Shown: positions 17,611 through 25,397, counted from the stretch's first letter. The stretch is 34,687 nucleotides of DNA from an uncultured Clostridia bacterium (GCA_947599995.1 CANQFW010000003.1:1-34687), one strand, 5' to 3'. Made by a program: numbers and translations. The notes: a model not told the origin generated them from the letters alone.

Positions 17611-19341
17611 TCAACCCTCTTCATCTTCTTTTACTTGTGAATAATACACCTCTTTGTAGATCTCATTAGAGTCAAGCAATTGCTTATGTGTTCCTATTCC
17701 ATTTATTTTACCATTGTCTAAAACAATTATTTTATCAGCATCTTCTACTGATGAAATCCTTTGAGCAATTATAATTTTTGTTATATTTGGAATATTTTCT
17801 TTGAATGCTTTTCTAATTAAGCTTTCTGTTTTAGTATCTACTGCACTTGTAGAATCATCTAAAATAAGTATCTTTGGATCTTTTAATAAAGCTCTTGCAA
17901 TACATAGTCTTTGTTTTTGTCCACCTGATACATTGCTTCCTCCTTGTTCAATGTAAGTGTCGTATCCTTTTGGAAATGTTTTTATAAATTCGTGTGCCTG
18001 AGTTAATTTACATACATTTTCTATTTCTTCATCTGTGGCATCTTCTTTACCCCAGCGTAAGTTTTCTTTTATTGTACCTGAAAATAGTTCATTCTTTTGT
18101 AACACCATTGCAACTTTGCTTCTTAAAGACTCAATATCATAGTCTCTAACATCTACTCCAGCGACCATTATTTTTCCACTTGTTACATCATAAAGCCTTG
18201 GTATTAATTGTACTAAAGTAGATTTTGATGAGCCTGTCCCACCAATTATTCCAACTGTTTCTCCTGACTTTATATTTAAATTTATATCTTTTAGACATGA
18301 TTTGTTTTCATCGTTTACATAACTAAAATTAACATTTTCAAAAACAATAGAACCATCTTTTACTTCTTTTATTGCATTTTGTTTATTTGTTAAATTACTT
18401 TTTTCGTCCATTAGCTCCACTATTCTTTCACCTGATGCTCTTGAAATCATTATTGTAACAAGTACCATTGAAAGCATCATTAAAGACATTAATATTTGCA
18501 TAGTATAGGATATTAAACTTGTGAATTCTCCTGTTGTTAAATTGTTTTGGACAATTTCCTTTCCTCCAAACCATGATATAAGTACTATAATTGCTGCAAC
18601 TGTAAATTGCATCAATGGATTGTTTAATGCAACTATTCTTTCAGCTCTTGAAAATTCTTTATATATTAATTCAGATGTTTTATTAAATTTTTCTATTTCT
18701 TTGTCTTCTGTTACAAAAGATTTGACAACTCTAATTCCTCTTACATTTTCTTCAACAGTATTATTAAGTTTATCATATATCGAGATTGCTCTTTCAAATA
18801 TTGGATGTGCTTTTGTTGCGATAAAATATAAGCCAAATCCTAATAATGGAACAGCTATTAAAAATATTAATGCAAGTTTTATATTTATTACAAATGTCAT
18901 TATTAATGAGAATATAATTATAAGTGGTGCTCTTACAGCCATTCTTATTATCATTTGAAATGCCATTTGTATATTATTTATATCTGTAGTATGTCTTGTT
19001 ATAATACTTGAAGTAGAGAATTTATCAATGTTTGAAAAAGAGAAGTCTTGTACATTATAATATATTTTTCTTCTAACATTTTTTGCGAATCCAGCTGACG
19101 CCTTGGCTGAATAATCTCCTGATTTTACTCCAGTATATATTGCTATAAATGAACATACAACGAGTAGTATTCCTATTGCAATAATCACTTTACTATTCCC
19201 CTTGTTTATTCCATTATCAATTAAGAATGCCATTAAAAATGGAATTATAACATCAAATGCACATTCAAATCCTACAAATAATGGTGTTAACATTGTTTCT
19301 TTTTTATATTCGCCAATACATTTTGCGAGTTTTCTTATCAT
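17611..19341 (-). CDS. Heterodimeric ABC exporter, subunit with degenerate ATPase site
   Basis: This 576-residue exporter half has six N-terminal membrane helices and a C-terminal ATPase. Walker A is GGTGSSKST (Ser where Gly is usual). The signature VSGGQKQR is intact. Walker B is LILDDSTSAVD, with Asp in place of the catalytic Glu, and the H-loop His is replaced by Gln in IIAQRISS. These changes are the hallmark of the non-hydrolysing site in asymmetric heterodimers, so it should need the downstream subunit. The ATG at 19341 follows TGGAGGCAAAAG. No terminator separates it from lysS, 117 nt upstream, so read-through from lysS is possible. Confidence 0.93.
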   Translation of the reverse strand: MIRKLAKCIGEYKKETMLTPLFVGFECAFDVIIPFLMAFLIDNGINKGNSKVIIAIGILLVVCSFIAIYTGVKSGDYSAKASAGFAKNVRRKIYYNVQDFSFSNIDKFSTSSIITRHTTDINNIQMAFQMIIRMAVRAPLIIIFSLIMTFVINIKLALIFLIAVPLLGFGLYFIATKAHPIFERAISIYDKLNNTVEENVRGIRVVKSFVTEDKEIEKFNKTSELIYKEFSRAERIVALNNPLMQFTVAAIIVLISWFGGKEIVQNNLTTGEFTSLISYTMQILMSLMMLSMVLVTIMISRASGERIVELMDEKSNLTNKQNAIKEVKDGSIVFENVNFSYVNDENKSCLKDINLNIKSGETVGIIGGTGSSKSTLVQLIPRLYDVTSGKIMVAGVDVRDYDIESLRSKVAMVLQKNELFSGTIKENLRWGKEDATDEEIENVCKLTQAHEFIKTFPKGYDTYIEQGGSNVSGGQKQRLCIARALLKDPKILILDDSTSAVDTKTESLIRKAFKENIPNITKIIIAQRISSVEDADKIIVLDNGKINGIGTHKQLLDSNEIYKEVYYSQVKEDEEG

Positions 19342-19458
19342 CTTTTGCCTCCATAAAATGTTCTTTTAATTTCGTTAATTTTTAGATCTTATACCTTATT
19401 TTACTGTTTTTAAGACTTTTTAAACCTTATTAAAACTTTTTAGATTTTTTTTAATGTT

Positions 19459-20952
19459 CTATGCCAATGGTTTCATAGTTGGAAATAACAATACATCTCT
19501 AATAGATGAGCTATCTGTAAATAGCATAACTAATCTATCAATTCCTATTCCAAGTCCACCTGTTGGAGGTAGTCCAATTTCTAGTGCATGAATGTAATCT
19601 TCATCCATCATTCCTGCTTCTTCATCTCCCGCTTCTCTAGCTTCAACTTGCTTTCTAAATCTTTCATATTGGTCAATTGGATCATTTAACTCAGAGAATG
19701 CATTTCCGTATTCTCTTCCTCCTATAAATACTTCAAATCTTTCAGTTAAACGTTTATCTTTTGGGCTTTTCTTAGCAAGTGGTGAAATTTCTACTGGATA
19801 GTCATAAACAAATGTTGGTTGCATTAATGTTTCTTCTACATATTCATCAAAGAATAGTGATATTACATCTCCTCTTGTTTCTTTAGTTTTATCTGGTATT
19901 TCAATATTTTTTTCTTTAGCTAAAGCTACTGCTTCTGCATCTGTTTTTATTTCGTTAAAATCTATTCCTGTCACTTCTTTTATAGAATCTATCATACTAA
20001 TTCTTTTCCAACCAGGAGCTAAATCAATTTCTTGTCCTTGATAGGTTATTTTGGTTGTACCTAATACCTCATTTGCTGTTCTAGAAAATAGTTCTTCTGT
20101 TATATCCATCATATCATGATAATCTTGGTATGCTGAATACAACTCAAGTTCTGTAAATTCTGGATTGTGTCTAATATCCATTCCTTCATTTCTAAATACT
20201 CTACCTAATTCGTAAACTTTGTCAAATCCTCCAACTATTAATCTTTTTAGATTTAGCTCTAATGCTATTCTTAAATACATATCAATATCTAGTGCGTTGT
20301 GATGTGTTATAAATGGTCTTGCATTAGCTCCACCAGAGATTGTGTTTAGTATAGGGGTTTCAACTTCTAAATATCCTTTTTCTTCTAATATTTTTCTAAT
20401 ACAGCTTATTATTTTGCTTCTTAGTAAAAATGTTTCTTTTACTTCTGGGTTAACTATTAAATCTGTATAACGTTGTCTATACCTTAAATCTGGATCTTTT
20501 AGTCCATGAAATTTTTCTGGAAGTGGTCTTAAAGATTTTGAAAGAAGTTTTACTTCTTTTGCATGGACTGAAATTTCTTCAGTTCTTGTTTTAAATACAA
20601 AACCTGTTATTCCAATTATATCTCCTATATCATAAGTTTTAAATGCTTTATAACTTTCTTCTCCTAAATCATTTATACTAATATAGCTTTGAATTTTTTC
20701 ATCACAGTCTTGTATTGTGCAAAAAGATGCCTTTCCCATTATTCTTTTAGCAATTATTCTTCCTGCCACTGTTACATCTTTTTGTTCAAATTTTTCATAG
20801 TTTAATTTTATTTCTCCTGCTGTATTTGTTCTATTAAATTTTGTTATTTCAAAAGGGTCTTTTCCATTTTCTTGTAGTTCTTGTAATTTTTCTCTTCTAA
20901 TTTTCATTAATTGATTTAAATCTATTTCTTGATCCTGATTATTTTCTTGCAT
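19459..20952 (-). CDS. lysS: Lysyl-tRNA synthetase, class II
   Basis: LysRS charges tRNA-Lys. At 497 residues it has normal class II LysS length. The N-terminal OB-fold anticodon domain (about 55-160) contains VTVAGRIIAKRIMGKASFC. The catalytic core has motif 2 FRNEGMDIRHNPEFTELELY and motif 3 GIGIDRLVMLFTD, ending SIRDVLLFPTMKP. The ATG at 20952 follows GAAGGAG, and a promoter lies at 20986-21014. No T-box-like leader is seen in the roughly 30 nt between the -10 box and the start. Confidence 0.98.
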   Translation of the reverse strand: MQENNQDQEIDLNQLMKIRREKLQELQENGKDPFEITKFNRTNTAGEIKLNYEKFEQKDVTVAGRIIAKRIMGKASFCTIQDCDEKIQSYISINDLGEESYKAFKTYDIGDIIGITGFVFKTRTEEISVHAKEVKLLSKSLRPLPEKFHGLKDPDLRYRQRYTDLIVNPEVKETFLLRSKIISCIRKILEEKGYLEVETPILNTISGGANARPFITHHNALDIDMYLRIALELNLKRLIVGGFDKVYELGRVFRNEGMDIRHNPEFTELELYSAYQDYHDMMDITEELFSRTANEVLGTTKITYQGQEIDLAPGWKRISMIDSIKEVTGIDFNEIKTDAEAVALAKEKNIEIPDKTKETRGDVISLFFDEYVEETLMQPTFVYDYPVEISPLAKKSPKDKRLTERFEVFIGGREYGNAFSELNDPIDQYERFRKQVEAREAGDEEAGMMDEDYIHALEIGLPPTGGLGIGIDRLVMLFTDSSSIRDVLLFPTMKPLA

Positions 20953-20985
20953 ATTTATACTCCTTCTTTCTTTATTTTGACTATT

Positions 20986-21014
20986 ATTATATACTAAAAG
21001 ATGTTGATTGTAAA
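20986..21014 (-). promoter_or_regulatory. Sigma-A-type promoter of lysS
   Basis: The minus strand reads TTTACA, 17 nt, TATAAT. Confidence 0.8.
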
Positions 21015-21041
21015 GTTATACAGGCAATATTTTTATACGTA

Positions 21042-21079
21042 TGAAAAGGGAAACTTAATATAAGTAGTTTCCCTTTTCA
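21042..21079 (-). terminator. Terminator hairpin after the coat-like gene
   Basis: A perfect 13-bp stem (TGAAAAGGGAAAC with GTTTCCCTTTTCA, 12-nt loop) lies 8 nt past the stop at 21088. The T run inside the 3' arm is short, so strength is uncertain. Confidence 0.65.
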
Positions 21080-21087
21080 CATATAAA

Positions 21088-21699
21088 CTAAAATTTTGAA
21101 TATCTATTACATGCTCCAGAATTATAATAATAATTATTACAATCTATCCCTTCATATCTATGCATAGGTGGTCTATTTGGTGGAAATGGTGGCCTATTTC
21201 CCGGTCTATTTCCTCTTTGCCCGAGCAACTCTCTTATTATTAATATTCTAATCAAGTCGTTTATAAATGGGTTTCGTGTTACCTGTCTTGAACTTTCACT
21301 TTCTGAAGATCTATTTTCTTTTTCTTGATTACATGATTCTGTTGCTGAATCTTCTGGTTTTCGATTTTCCATTACTTGATTATTTAAATTTATGTTGAGT
21401 TCTATTGTCCCATTTGATTCAAGATTAGTTGATATTTCATTTACCATATTATCTATTACAGTTTGATTTATTGGCATTGTATTTGACATGCAAACTTTTT
21501 TAACCATAGGATAAACAACATTATATATTTCTGGATAACAGCTTTCTATATCATCGTATAATGTACTATTTCTCCAATCTTGCCTTTGATAGTTTGGTTC
21601 ATAAAAATTTCCATATGGATTAAAATTTTGCTCATCATATGTATTTGGGTATTGTCTTACTGGAACCCCTAGTAAATTTTGCATATAATCTTCGTACAT
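21088..21699 (-). CDS. Hypothetical protein, probable spore-coat-associated protein
   Basis: This 203-residue protein matches no named family I can assign. It has a Tyr/Asn/Pro-rich N-terminus (MYEDYMQNLLGVPVRQYPNT), then a small motif CYPEIYNVVYPMVKKVC with flanking cysteines, a Ser/Glu-rich linker, and a C-terminal tail rich in Gly-Asn-Arg-Pro-Pro ending in Tyr/Asn/Cys residues. Such composition is common in spore coat proteins. The start is ATG 21699 because AGGAGGT lies 6 nt upstream. The strongest functional hint is a sigma-K-type promoter at 21727-21755, which would place expression in the late mother cell. Coat location is inferred, not shown. Confidence 0.6.
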   Translation of the reverse strand: MYEDYMQNLLGVPVRQYPNTYDEQNFNPYGNFYEPNYQRQDWRNSTLYDDIESCYPEIYNVVYPMVKKVCMSNTMPINQTVIDNMVNEISTNLESNGTIELNINLNNQVMENRKPEDSATESCNQEKENRSSESESSRQVTRNPFINDLIRILIIRELLGQRGNRPGNRPPFPPNRPPMHRYEGIDCNNYYYNSGACNRYSKF

Positions 21700-21726
21700 A
21701 AGAACCTCCTGATTTTTTATTTTATA

Positions 21727-21755
21727 TATAGTATGCAAAAATTTATGCTTAGGTT
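21727..21755 (-). promoter_or_regulatory. Sigma-K-type (late mother-cell) promoter
   Basis: The minus strand reads AACC, 16 nt, CATACTATA. This matches the Bacillus sigma-K pattern mACm-N16-CATAnnnTA exactly. It lies about 28 nt before the ATG of the coat-like gene. No sigma-A boxes of similar quality are nearby. Confidence 0.6.
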
Positions 21756-21874
21756 ACAACTTTTTATAAAATTTGCTAAAAAACAGTGGTTACAATGCAT
21801 TCTTTCAAGAACCTGTATTATATTTTAGTTATTATATAATATCTTATTAAATAGTGTAGGAAAACAATTTGCAT

Positions 21875-23276
21875 CTACATCTTATTAATAATTTCTCTAA
21901 ACTTATCTCCCCTATCATACATATTCTTAAACATATCAAAACTTGCACTAGCAGGAGAAAATAAAACCACATCATTTTCTCTTGAATATCTTTTAGCTAA
22001 AATAATAGCTTGAGTTAAGCTATCCGCTTGATATATATCTATATTTCTTTTTTGTTTTTCTGCCTCTTCTTTTACAGCATTAAAAATTTTTTCCGATGTT
22101 TTTCCCATTAAAACTAAAACTTTTACTTTGTCTAGTATAGGCTTAGCAATTGGGGTATAGTCTAAATTTTTATCCGATCCTCCTGCAATTAACACAACTT
22201 TTTGATGAAATGCATTTAAGCCTGAAATAGTCCTTGATGGTGTAGAGCTTGCAGAATCGTTATACCACTTTACTCCATTAATTTCTTTTACAAATTCTAT
22301 TCTATGTGGTACACCTTTAAATTCGGTTATTGCTTTAACTGCCACGTCTATATCTACAAGTGTTCTTGTAGCTGCAATTGCTGCGCATATATTTTCAAAA
22401 TTGTGTATACCTTTTAGATTAATTTGTTTTGTATTTAATATATGTTTTCTTAGTTTATCATCACACTCTTTAATTATATCACCATCTACAATATATCCGG
22501 TTATCCAGTTTTTCTTTGCTACTAAAGAAAATGTTTTTTCCTTTTGCATATATAGAATAGTTTCTTGTTATTTCATTATCATAATTCAAAATTACAATTC
22601 CATCTTTACTTTGATATCTAAAAATATTTTTCTTTGACTCTATATATTCTTCTAAATCTTTATGAATATCCAAATGATTTGGTGTAACATTTGTTACAAC
22701 TGCTATATCCGGGCTTACCTCCATTCCCATTAGTTGAAAACTGCTAAGCTCTAGCACTACAATATCATCTGGTTTTATTTCATTAAGCTTTGTAAATAGA
22801 GGTGTTCCTATGTTTCCACCTGTGTAACATACATATCCTGCTTTTTTTAATATTTCAGAAATTAACGTTGTTGTTGTTGTTTTGCCGTCACTTCCAGTTA
22901 TACCTATCATTTTACAAGGGCACATTTTCATTAAAAGTTCTATCTCTGTTGTAACTAAAGCACCATTTTTTTCTTCTGCTTCAAGTTCAGGCTTTGTTGG
23001 AAGGCAACTTGGTGATCTTATTATTATATCAAAATTTATAAGTTTCGATAAATATTTTTTTCCAAATGAAAATTCCATGGAATATTCCGTTATCTTATCC
23101 ATTACTTCTTTAGGGATTTTTTCTATGTCTCTGCCATCAAAAACTGTAACTTTTGACTTTTTATCATAAAAGTAATCTAATAGAGGAATGTTGCTAACTC
23201 CAAGTCCAATAATTGCTATTCTTCTATTTTTTACATACGTATTAAATTGTTCTAGTTTTTCATTTACATATTCCAC
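21875..23276 (-). CDS. murD: UDP-N-acetylmuramoylalanine--D-glutamate ligase MurD; +1 frame break at a CGG codon
   Basis: MurD adds D-Glu to UDP-MurNAc-L-Ala, an essential cytoplasmic step of peptidoglycan synthesis. The first frame (residues 1-259, GTG start at 23276 after GGGAG) holds the UDP-binding fold (IAIIGLGVSNIPLL), the ATP loop GITGSDGKTTTT (128-134) and TPNHLDIHKDLEEY. The second frame holds the rest: HNFENICAAIAA, then WYNDSASSTPSRT, VLIAGGSDKNLDY and the final VVLFSPASASFDMFKNMYDRG. The frames join at CGG 22499-22497: dropping the C gives LDNGYIVDGD and one 466-residue enzyme of normal length. Both halves are well conserved and no second murD is visible, so gene death is unlikely. 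It is annotated as one CDS needing a +1 shift. Confidence 0.9.
22497..22499 (-). other. CGG codon at the +1 frame break in murD
   Basis: The coding strand reads GAT AAC CGG ATA TAT. Skipping the C gives AAC GGA TAT ATT, that is N-G-Y-I, which fits the glycine-then-aromatic pattern usual in this part of MurD. It is the only in-frame CGG in the gene. Confidence 0.75.
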
Positions 23277-23329
23277 TTTTATTCTCCCTTTCTTTGTTAT
23301 TTTATGTTTATTTAATTCAATTGATACAC

Positions 23330-23358
23330 ATTATAGCATATGTTTTTATATTCTTCAA
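23330..23358 (-). promoter_or_regulatory. Sigma-A-type promoter of murD
   Basis: The minus strand reads TTGAAG, 17 nt, TATAAT, about 55 nt before the GTG start. Confidence 0.75.
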
Positions 23359-23443
23359 CAAACATTTTTTATTTAATATGTATATTTTTTTTTTTATAGT
23401 TAATAATATTTATATCCTTAGTTTAAGTGGAGGTGACAAGAGT

Positions 23444-23539
23444 ATGTCAGAAAAAAATAAGAATAAAAATAACAACAATAATAATAATAACAACAACAAT
23501 AACAACAATAATAATAATTCAGACAATAATAACAGATAA
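23444..23539 (+). CDS. Poly-asparagine mini-protein (31 residues)
   Basis: The protein starts MSEKNKNK, continues with 17 consecutive asparagines (residues 9-25, coded by mixed AAT and AAC) and ends SDNNNR. Three things argue that it is a real gene: a strong GGAGGTG ribosome site 8 nt before the ATG, a near-perfect terminator 6 nt after the stop, and mixed codons rather than a simple triplet repeat. Its 167-nt upstream gap is shared with the divergent murD promoter; no clear plus-strand promoter is seen. No family is recognised and no function can be assigned. Confidence 0.65.
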   Translation: MSEKNKNKNNNNNNNNNNNNNNNNNSDNNNR

Positions 23540-23545
23540 CCAATT

Positions 23546-23594
23546 AAATAAGCTAAATTCTAAAGGTTCTTCTTTGAATTTAGCTTATTTTTTT
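23546..23594 (+). terminator. Strong intrinsic terminator of the poly-Asn mini-gene
   Basis: A perfect 15-bp stem (AAATAAGCTAAATTC with GAATTTAGCTTATTT) has a 15-nt loop and runs directly into a T tract. It may also end the minus-strand gene upstream of it less efficiently. Confidence 0.9.
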
Positions 23595-23609
23595 AATATA
23601 ATCTCCTTA

Positions 23610-24089
23610 TTATACGAAAAATATTGCATATATTAAAGTCGCTATTATAATATGAGTTTTTAAATCTTCTGATAGGAATATTCCTTCAAATAATTTCTCT
23701 GTATTTTCATCTTTTTTATCCACAATGCTAATCTCACAATGATCCACTGACTCTTTCTTAAAGAAAACTGCAAATTTTTTGGTTTCATTTTTATTTATTT
23801 CAGACAATTCTAGATACTTAGTTCCCAGTAACTCATTCTTTGAATTATATATATCCGCTTTTATGTATTTTCCATTAATGTCCTCTTCATCATTACTGAT
23901 TTTTCCTAAAATTCTACCATTAACTTTAGTTGCTTGTGCATATTCTACTTGAATTTCATCTGGAACATCACCTTCTACTTTTATATCTTTATATGTTGCA
24001 TTAAGTCCTATATATATTAAAAACTTAGAAAAAAAGTATAGTGCTACTAATAATATTACATATTTTAAAATTTTTTTTATCTGACTCAT
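23610..24089 (-). CDS. Hypothetical membrane protein with an extracytoplasmic domain
   Basis: This 159-residue protein has an N-terminal membrane segment (about residues 8-28), a beta-rich middle (VEYAQATKVNGRILGKISN, then YIKADIYNSKNELLGTKYLEL) that looks like a small FxLYD/immunoglobulin-type fold, and a second hydrophobic segment at the very C-terminus (HIIIATLIYAIFFV). The middle domain would sit outside the membrane if both ends span it. No family is recognised with certainty. It has its own promoter at 24121-24149 and lies 73 nt downstream of the CAP-domain gene. Confidence 0.6.
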   Translation of the reverse strand: MSQIKKILKYVILLVALYFFSKFLIYIGLNATYKDIKVEGDVPDEIQVEYAQATKVNGRILGKISNDEEDINGKYIKADIYNSKNELLGTKYLELSEINKNETKKFAVFFKKESVDHCEISIVDKKDENTEKLFEGIFLSEDLKTHIIIATLIYAIFFV

Positions 24090-24120
24090 ATTATTTTTCC
24101 CTTCTCTATTTTATACTGTT

Positions 24121-24149
24121 ATTATAGCAGAAAGTTTGTTAGTTTGCAA
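24121..24149 (-). promoter_or_regulatory. Sigma-A-type promoter of the 23610-24089 gene
   Basis: The minus strand reads TTGCAA, 17 nt, TATAAT. Confidence 0.75.
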
Positions 24150-24162
24150 TAGCTATTGGATA

Positions 24163-24939
24163 TTACTTGCCTATAAAAATCTGCACATATATCTTGCCAT
24201 ATTTACTTCCTGTAACAACTCCTACTCCAGTATAATTAAAAGAACTATTTAAAATATTTGCCTTGTGTCCAGAAGAGTTCATCCATGCCGTTACTGCTGC
24301 ACTATTACTAGAATTTCCTGCTATATTTTCCCCTGCAGTATTGTATGATATTTTAAAACTCTTTAACATATTAAATGGTGAACCATATATAGGTGATGTA
24401 TGTGAAAAATAATTATTGTCTACCATATCTTGTGCTTTAATTCTAGCTACTCTTTGAACCTCTTCATCAACTTTTAATGCGGAAAGTCCATTTTTTGTTC
24501 TTTGCGCATTTATTAAATCAAAAACTTCTTTTTCATCAGTATTCAATGAGGATGTATTTACTTGATTTGCATTATTTCCATCTGATGTAGATGTTCCTGA
24601 ACCTGCTGTACTTGGATAAATAGGTTTAATATATTTTTTACTTACCGCTCCAACATAATCACCTTCTACTTGCACAATATACCAGCTTCCTACTCCTGCA
24701 AAAACTCTAATGTATTCATTTTTTTCTACAGTTGCAATTATTTTGTAATTTGTTCCAGGGCCACTTCTCACATTAAGCTGACTTGCTGTTACTAAGCCTG
24801 TTGTAAAGTCGACATTATAATAATTTTGCATTCCAAAAGACTTTGATACTGTAAACACCGTAATTAGAAAAACTATTATCATACTTAGTTTTAGTGCTAT
24901 TTTCCTATTGGCTTTCCATAATTTCATAAAATTATTCAC
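24163..24939 (-). CDS. Secreted or anchored SH3b-CAP domain protein (YkwD-like)
   Basis: This 258-residue exported protein begins with a signal or anchor helix (about residues 12-31). A bacterial SH3 domain (about 47-107) follows, with ASQLNVRSGPGTNYKIIATV and YVGAVSKKYIKP, probably binding cell wall. After a Ser/Gly/Asn linker comes a CAP/SCP domain (about 133-258): VFDLINAQRTKNGLSALKVD, then FSHTSPIYGSPFNML, AGENIA, AWMNSSGHKANILN and YTGVGVV. The CAP cavity histidines (FSHTSP and SGHKAN) are present. CAP proteins of this group are linked to spores or cell surface in other Firmicutes, but the activity is unknown. The structured region 24940-25397 lies directly upstream and may be its leader. 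Confidence 0.9.
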   Translation of the reverse strand: MNNFMKLWKANRKIALKLSMIIVFLITVFTVSKSFGMQNYYNVDFTTGLVTASQLNVRSGPGTNYKIIATVEKNEYIRVFAGVGSWYIVQVEGDYVGAVSKKYIKPIYPSTAGSGTSTSDGNNANQVNTSSLNTDEKEVFDLINAQRTKNGLSALKVDEEVQRVARIKAQDMVDNNYFSHTSPIYGSPFNMLKSFKISYNTAGENIAGNSSNSAAVTAWMNSSGHKANILNSSFNYTGVGVVTGSKYGKIYVQIFIGK

Positions 24940-25005
24940 AATCCTTTCTTTTTGAGGACATAGCTTAATTTATATCTTTTTATGCCTTCCTCTTTAATTA
25001 TTTTT

Positions 25006-25025
25006 CTATCAATATTTATTGATAG
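25006..25025. repeat. Perfect palindromic hairpin upstream of the CAP gene
   Basis: CTATCAAT and ATTGATAG form an 8-bp stem with loop ATTT. It lies about 70 nt before the CAP gene start and could be an operator or a weak terminator. Confidence 0.45.
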
Positions 25026-25086
25026 TTATTTTTATATTCTAGGAAAGTCATTATTAAAAATGATAAACTTTCCATAGAAGATAAAT

Positions 25087-25158
25087 ATGCGAAGTTTAAA
25101 TTTTGTAAGCACTTTAGACTGTTTACAAAATCTTAATTCCGTTTTTTTATTTTTATAA
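25087..25158 (+). CDS. Candidate micro-ORF in the plus-facing arm (23 residues)
   Basis: The frame begins MRSLNFVSTLDCLQNL and ends in a hydrophobic SVFLFL. It starts in the same ATGCGAA as the opposite arm. The upstream AGAAGAT is a poor ribosome site. The last codons run through the terminator T tract, which argues that the functional part, if any, is the N-terminal half. Compared with the opposite peptide it keeps M-R-[S/T]-L-[N/Q]-[F/I]-[V/L] and Cys12. Coding status is uncertain. Confidence 0.3.
   Translation: MRSLNFVSTLDCLQNLNSVFLFL
25096..25148 (+). terminator. Intrinsic terminator of the plus-facing arm
   Basis: TTAA-ATTTTGTAA (25096-25108) pairs with TTACAAAAT-c-TTAA (25123-25136, one bulged C), then seven Ts at 25142-25148. 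Confidence 0.65.
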
Positions 25159-25197
25159 TTTTATTATAATTTTCTTGTCCAATATACCTATATAAGC

Positions 25198-25252
25198 AAA
25201 AAAAACGTACTAACAAATTCTACAAAGCATTGCTTTTAGAATTTGTAACGTT
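25198..25252 (-). terminator. Strong intrinsic terminator of the minus-facing arm
   Basis: On the minus strand ACAAATTCT pairs with AGAATTTGT (9 bp), inside it AAAGC pairs with GCTTT, and outer ACGTT/AACGT adds five pairs. Eight Ts follow directly. The micro-ORF at 25210-25257 lies within this hairpin. Confidence 0.8.
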
Positions 25253-25257
25253 CGCAT
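25210..25257 (-). CDS. Candidate micro-ORF in the minus-facing arm (15 residues)
   Basis: The peptide MRTLQILKAMLCRIC has a GAGGAG ribosome site 4 nt before its ATG, better than that of its partner. It is coded inside the terminator hairpin, as in an attenuator leader, and is transcribed toward the CAP gene. Two cysteines lie near the C-terminus. It could be a leader peptide, a signalling or toxic peptide, or chance within a small RNA. Confidence 0.4.
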   Translation of the reverse strand: MRTLQILKAMLCRIC

Positions 25258-25312
25258 ATTTCTCCTCTACGCCCAAGTGTATCGTTTTTAATAATGACTT
25301 TCATAATGCTTT

Positions 25313-25348
25313 ATATTATAGGAAGTTCAGAGAACTTTCCTATAATAT
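25313..25348. repeat. Bulged hairpin containing TATAAT on both strands
   Basis: ATATTATAGGAAGTTC pairs with GAACTTTCCTATAATAT with one bulged T and a 3-nt loop. It sits between the endoQ terminator and the minus-facing arm. It could be an operator overlapping a -10 box; no good -35 was found. Confidence 0.5.
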
Positions 25349-25380
25349 AAAAAAGTTACTGATTAGATTTAATCAGTAAC
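25349..25380 (-). terminator. Intrinsic terminator of the endoQ-like gene
   Basis: A perfect 10-bp stem (GTTACTGATT/AATCAGTAAC, 6-nt loop) is followed on the minus strand by six Ts, 18 nt past the stop. Confidence 0.9.
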
Positions 25381-25397
25381 TCTGTCACATATAATTT

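Larger units (their letters stand above)
25043..25302. repeat. Inverted duplication with ~50-nt related arms facing each other
   Basis: 25043-25064 and the reverse complement of 25281-25302 are identical at 21 of 22 positions; the difference would be a G-U pair in RNA. 25083-25093 and 25251-25261 are perfect complements over 11 bp. Between these blocks both arms keep an ACTT...TAGA-GA pattern. Farther out, TTATATT-TAGGAAAGT occurs before both arms (about 25031-25048 and, reversed, 25334-25350). The arms therefore derive from one duplicated segment in convergent orientation. A MITE-like element is an alternative; I see no target-site duplication. Confidence 0.7.
24940..25397. other. 458-nt structured intergenic region without a conventional gene
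   Basis: Between the endoQ-like gene and the CAP gene I see a terminator for endoQ, a bulged hairpin, two related convergent micro-ORFs with separate terminators, and a short palindrome. These are listed individually. No tRNA, rRNA or named riboswitch consensus was recognised. Confidence 0.7.

Noticed and set aside
19342..19458. Terminator between lysS and the ABC exporter genes
   Set aside because: The gap is A/T-rich with no stem of convincing length.
24940..25397. Known riboswitch (for example c-di-AMP type) upstream of the CAP gene
   Set aside because: The gene type would fit, but I could not match any named riboswitch consensus; the hairpins are explained by terminators and inverted arms.
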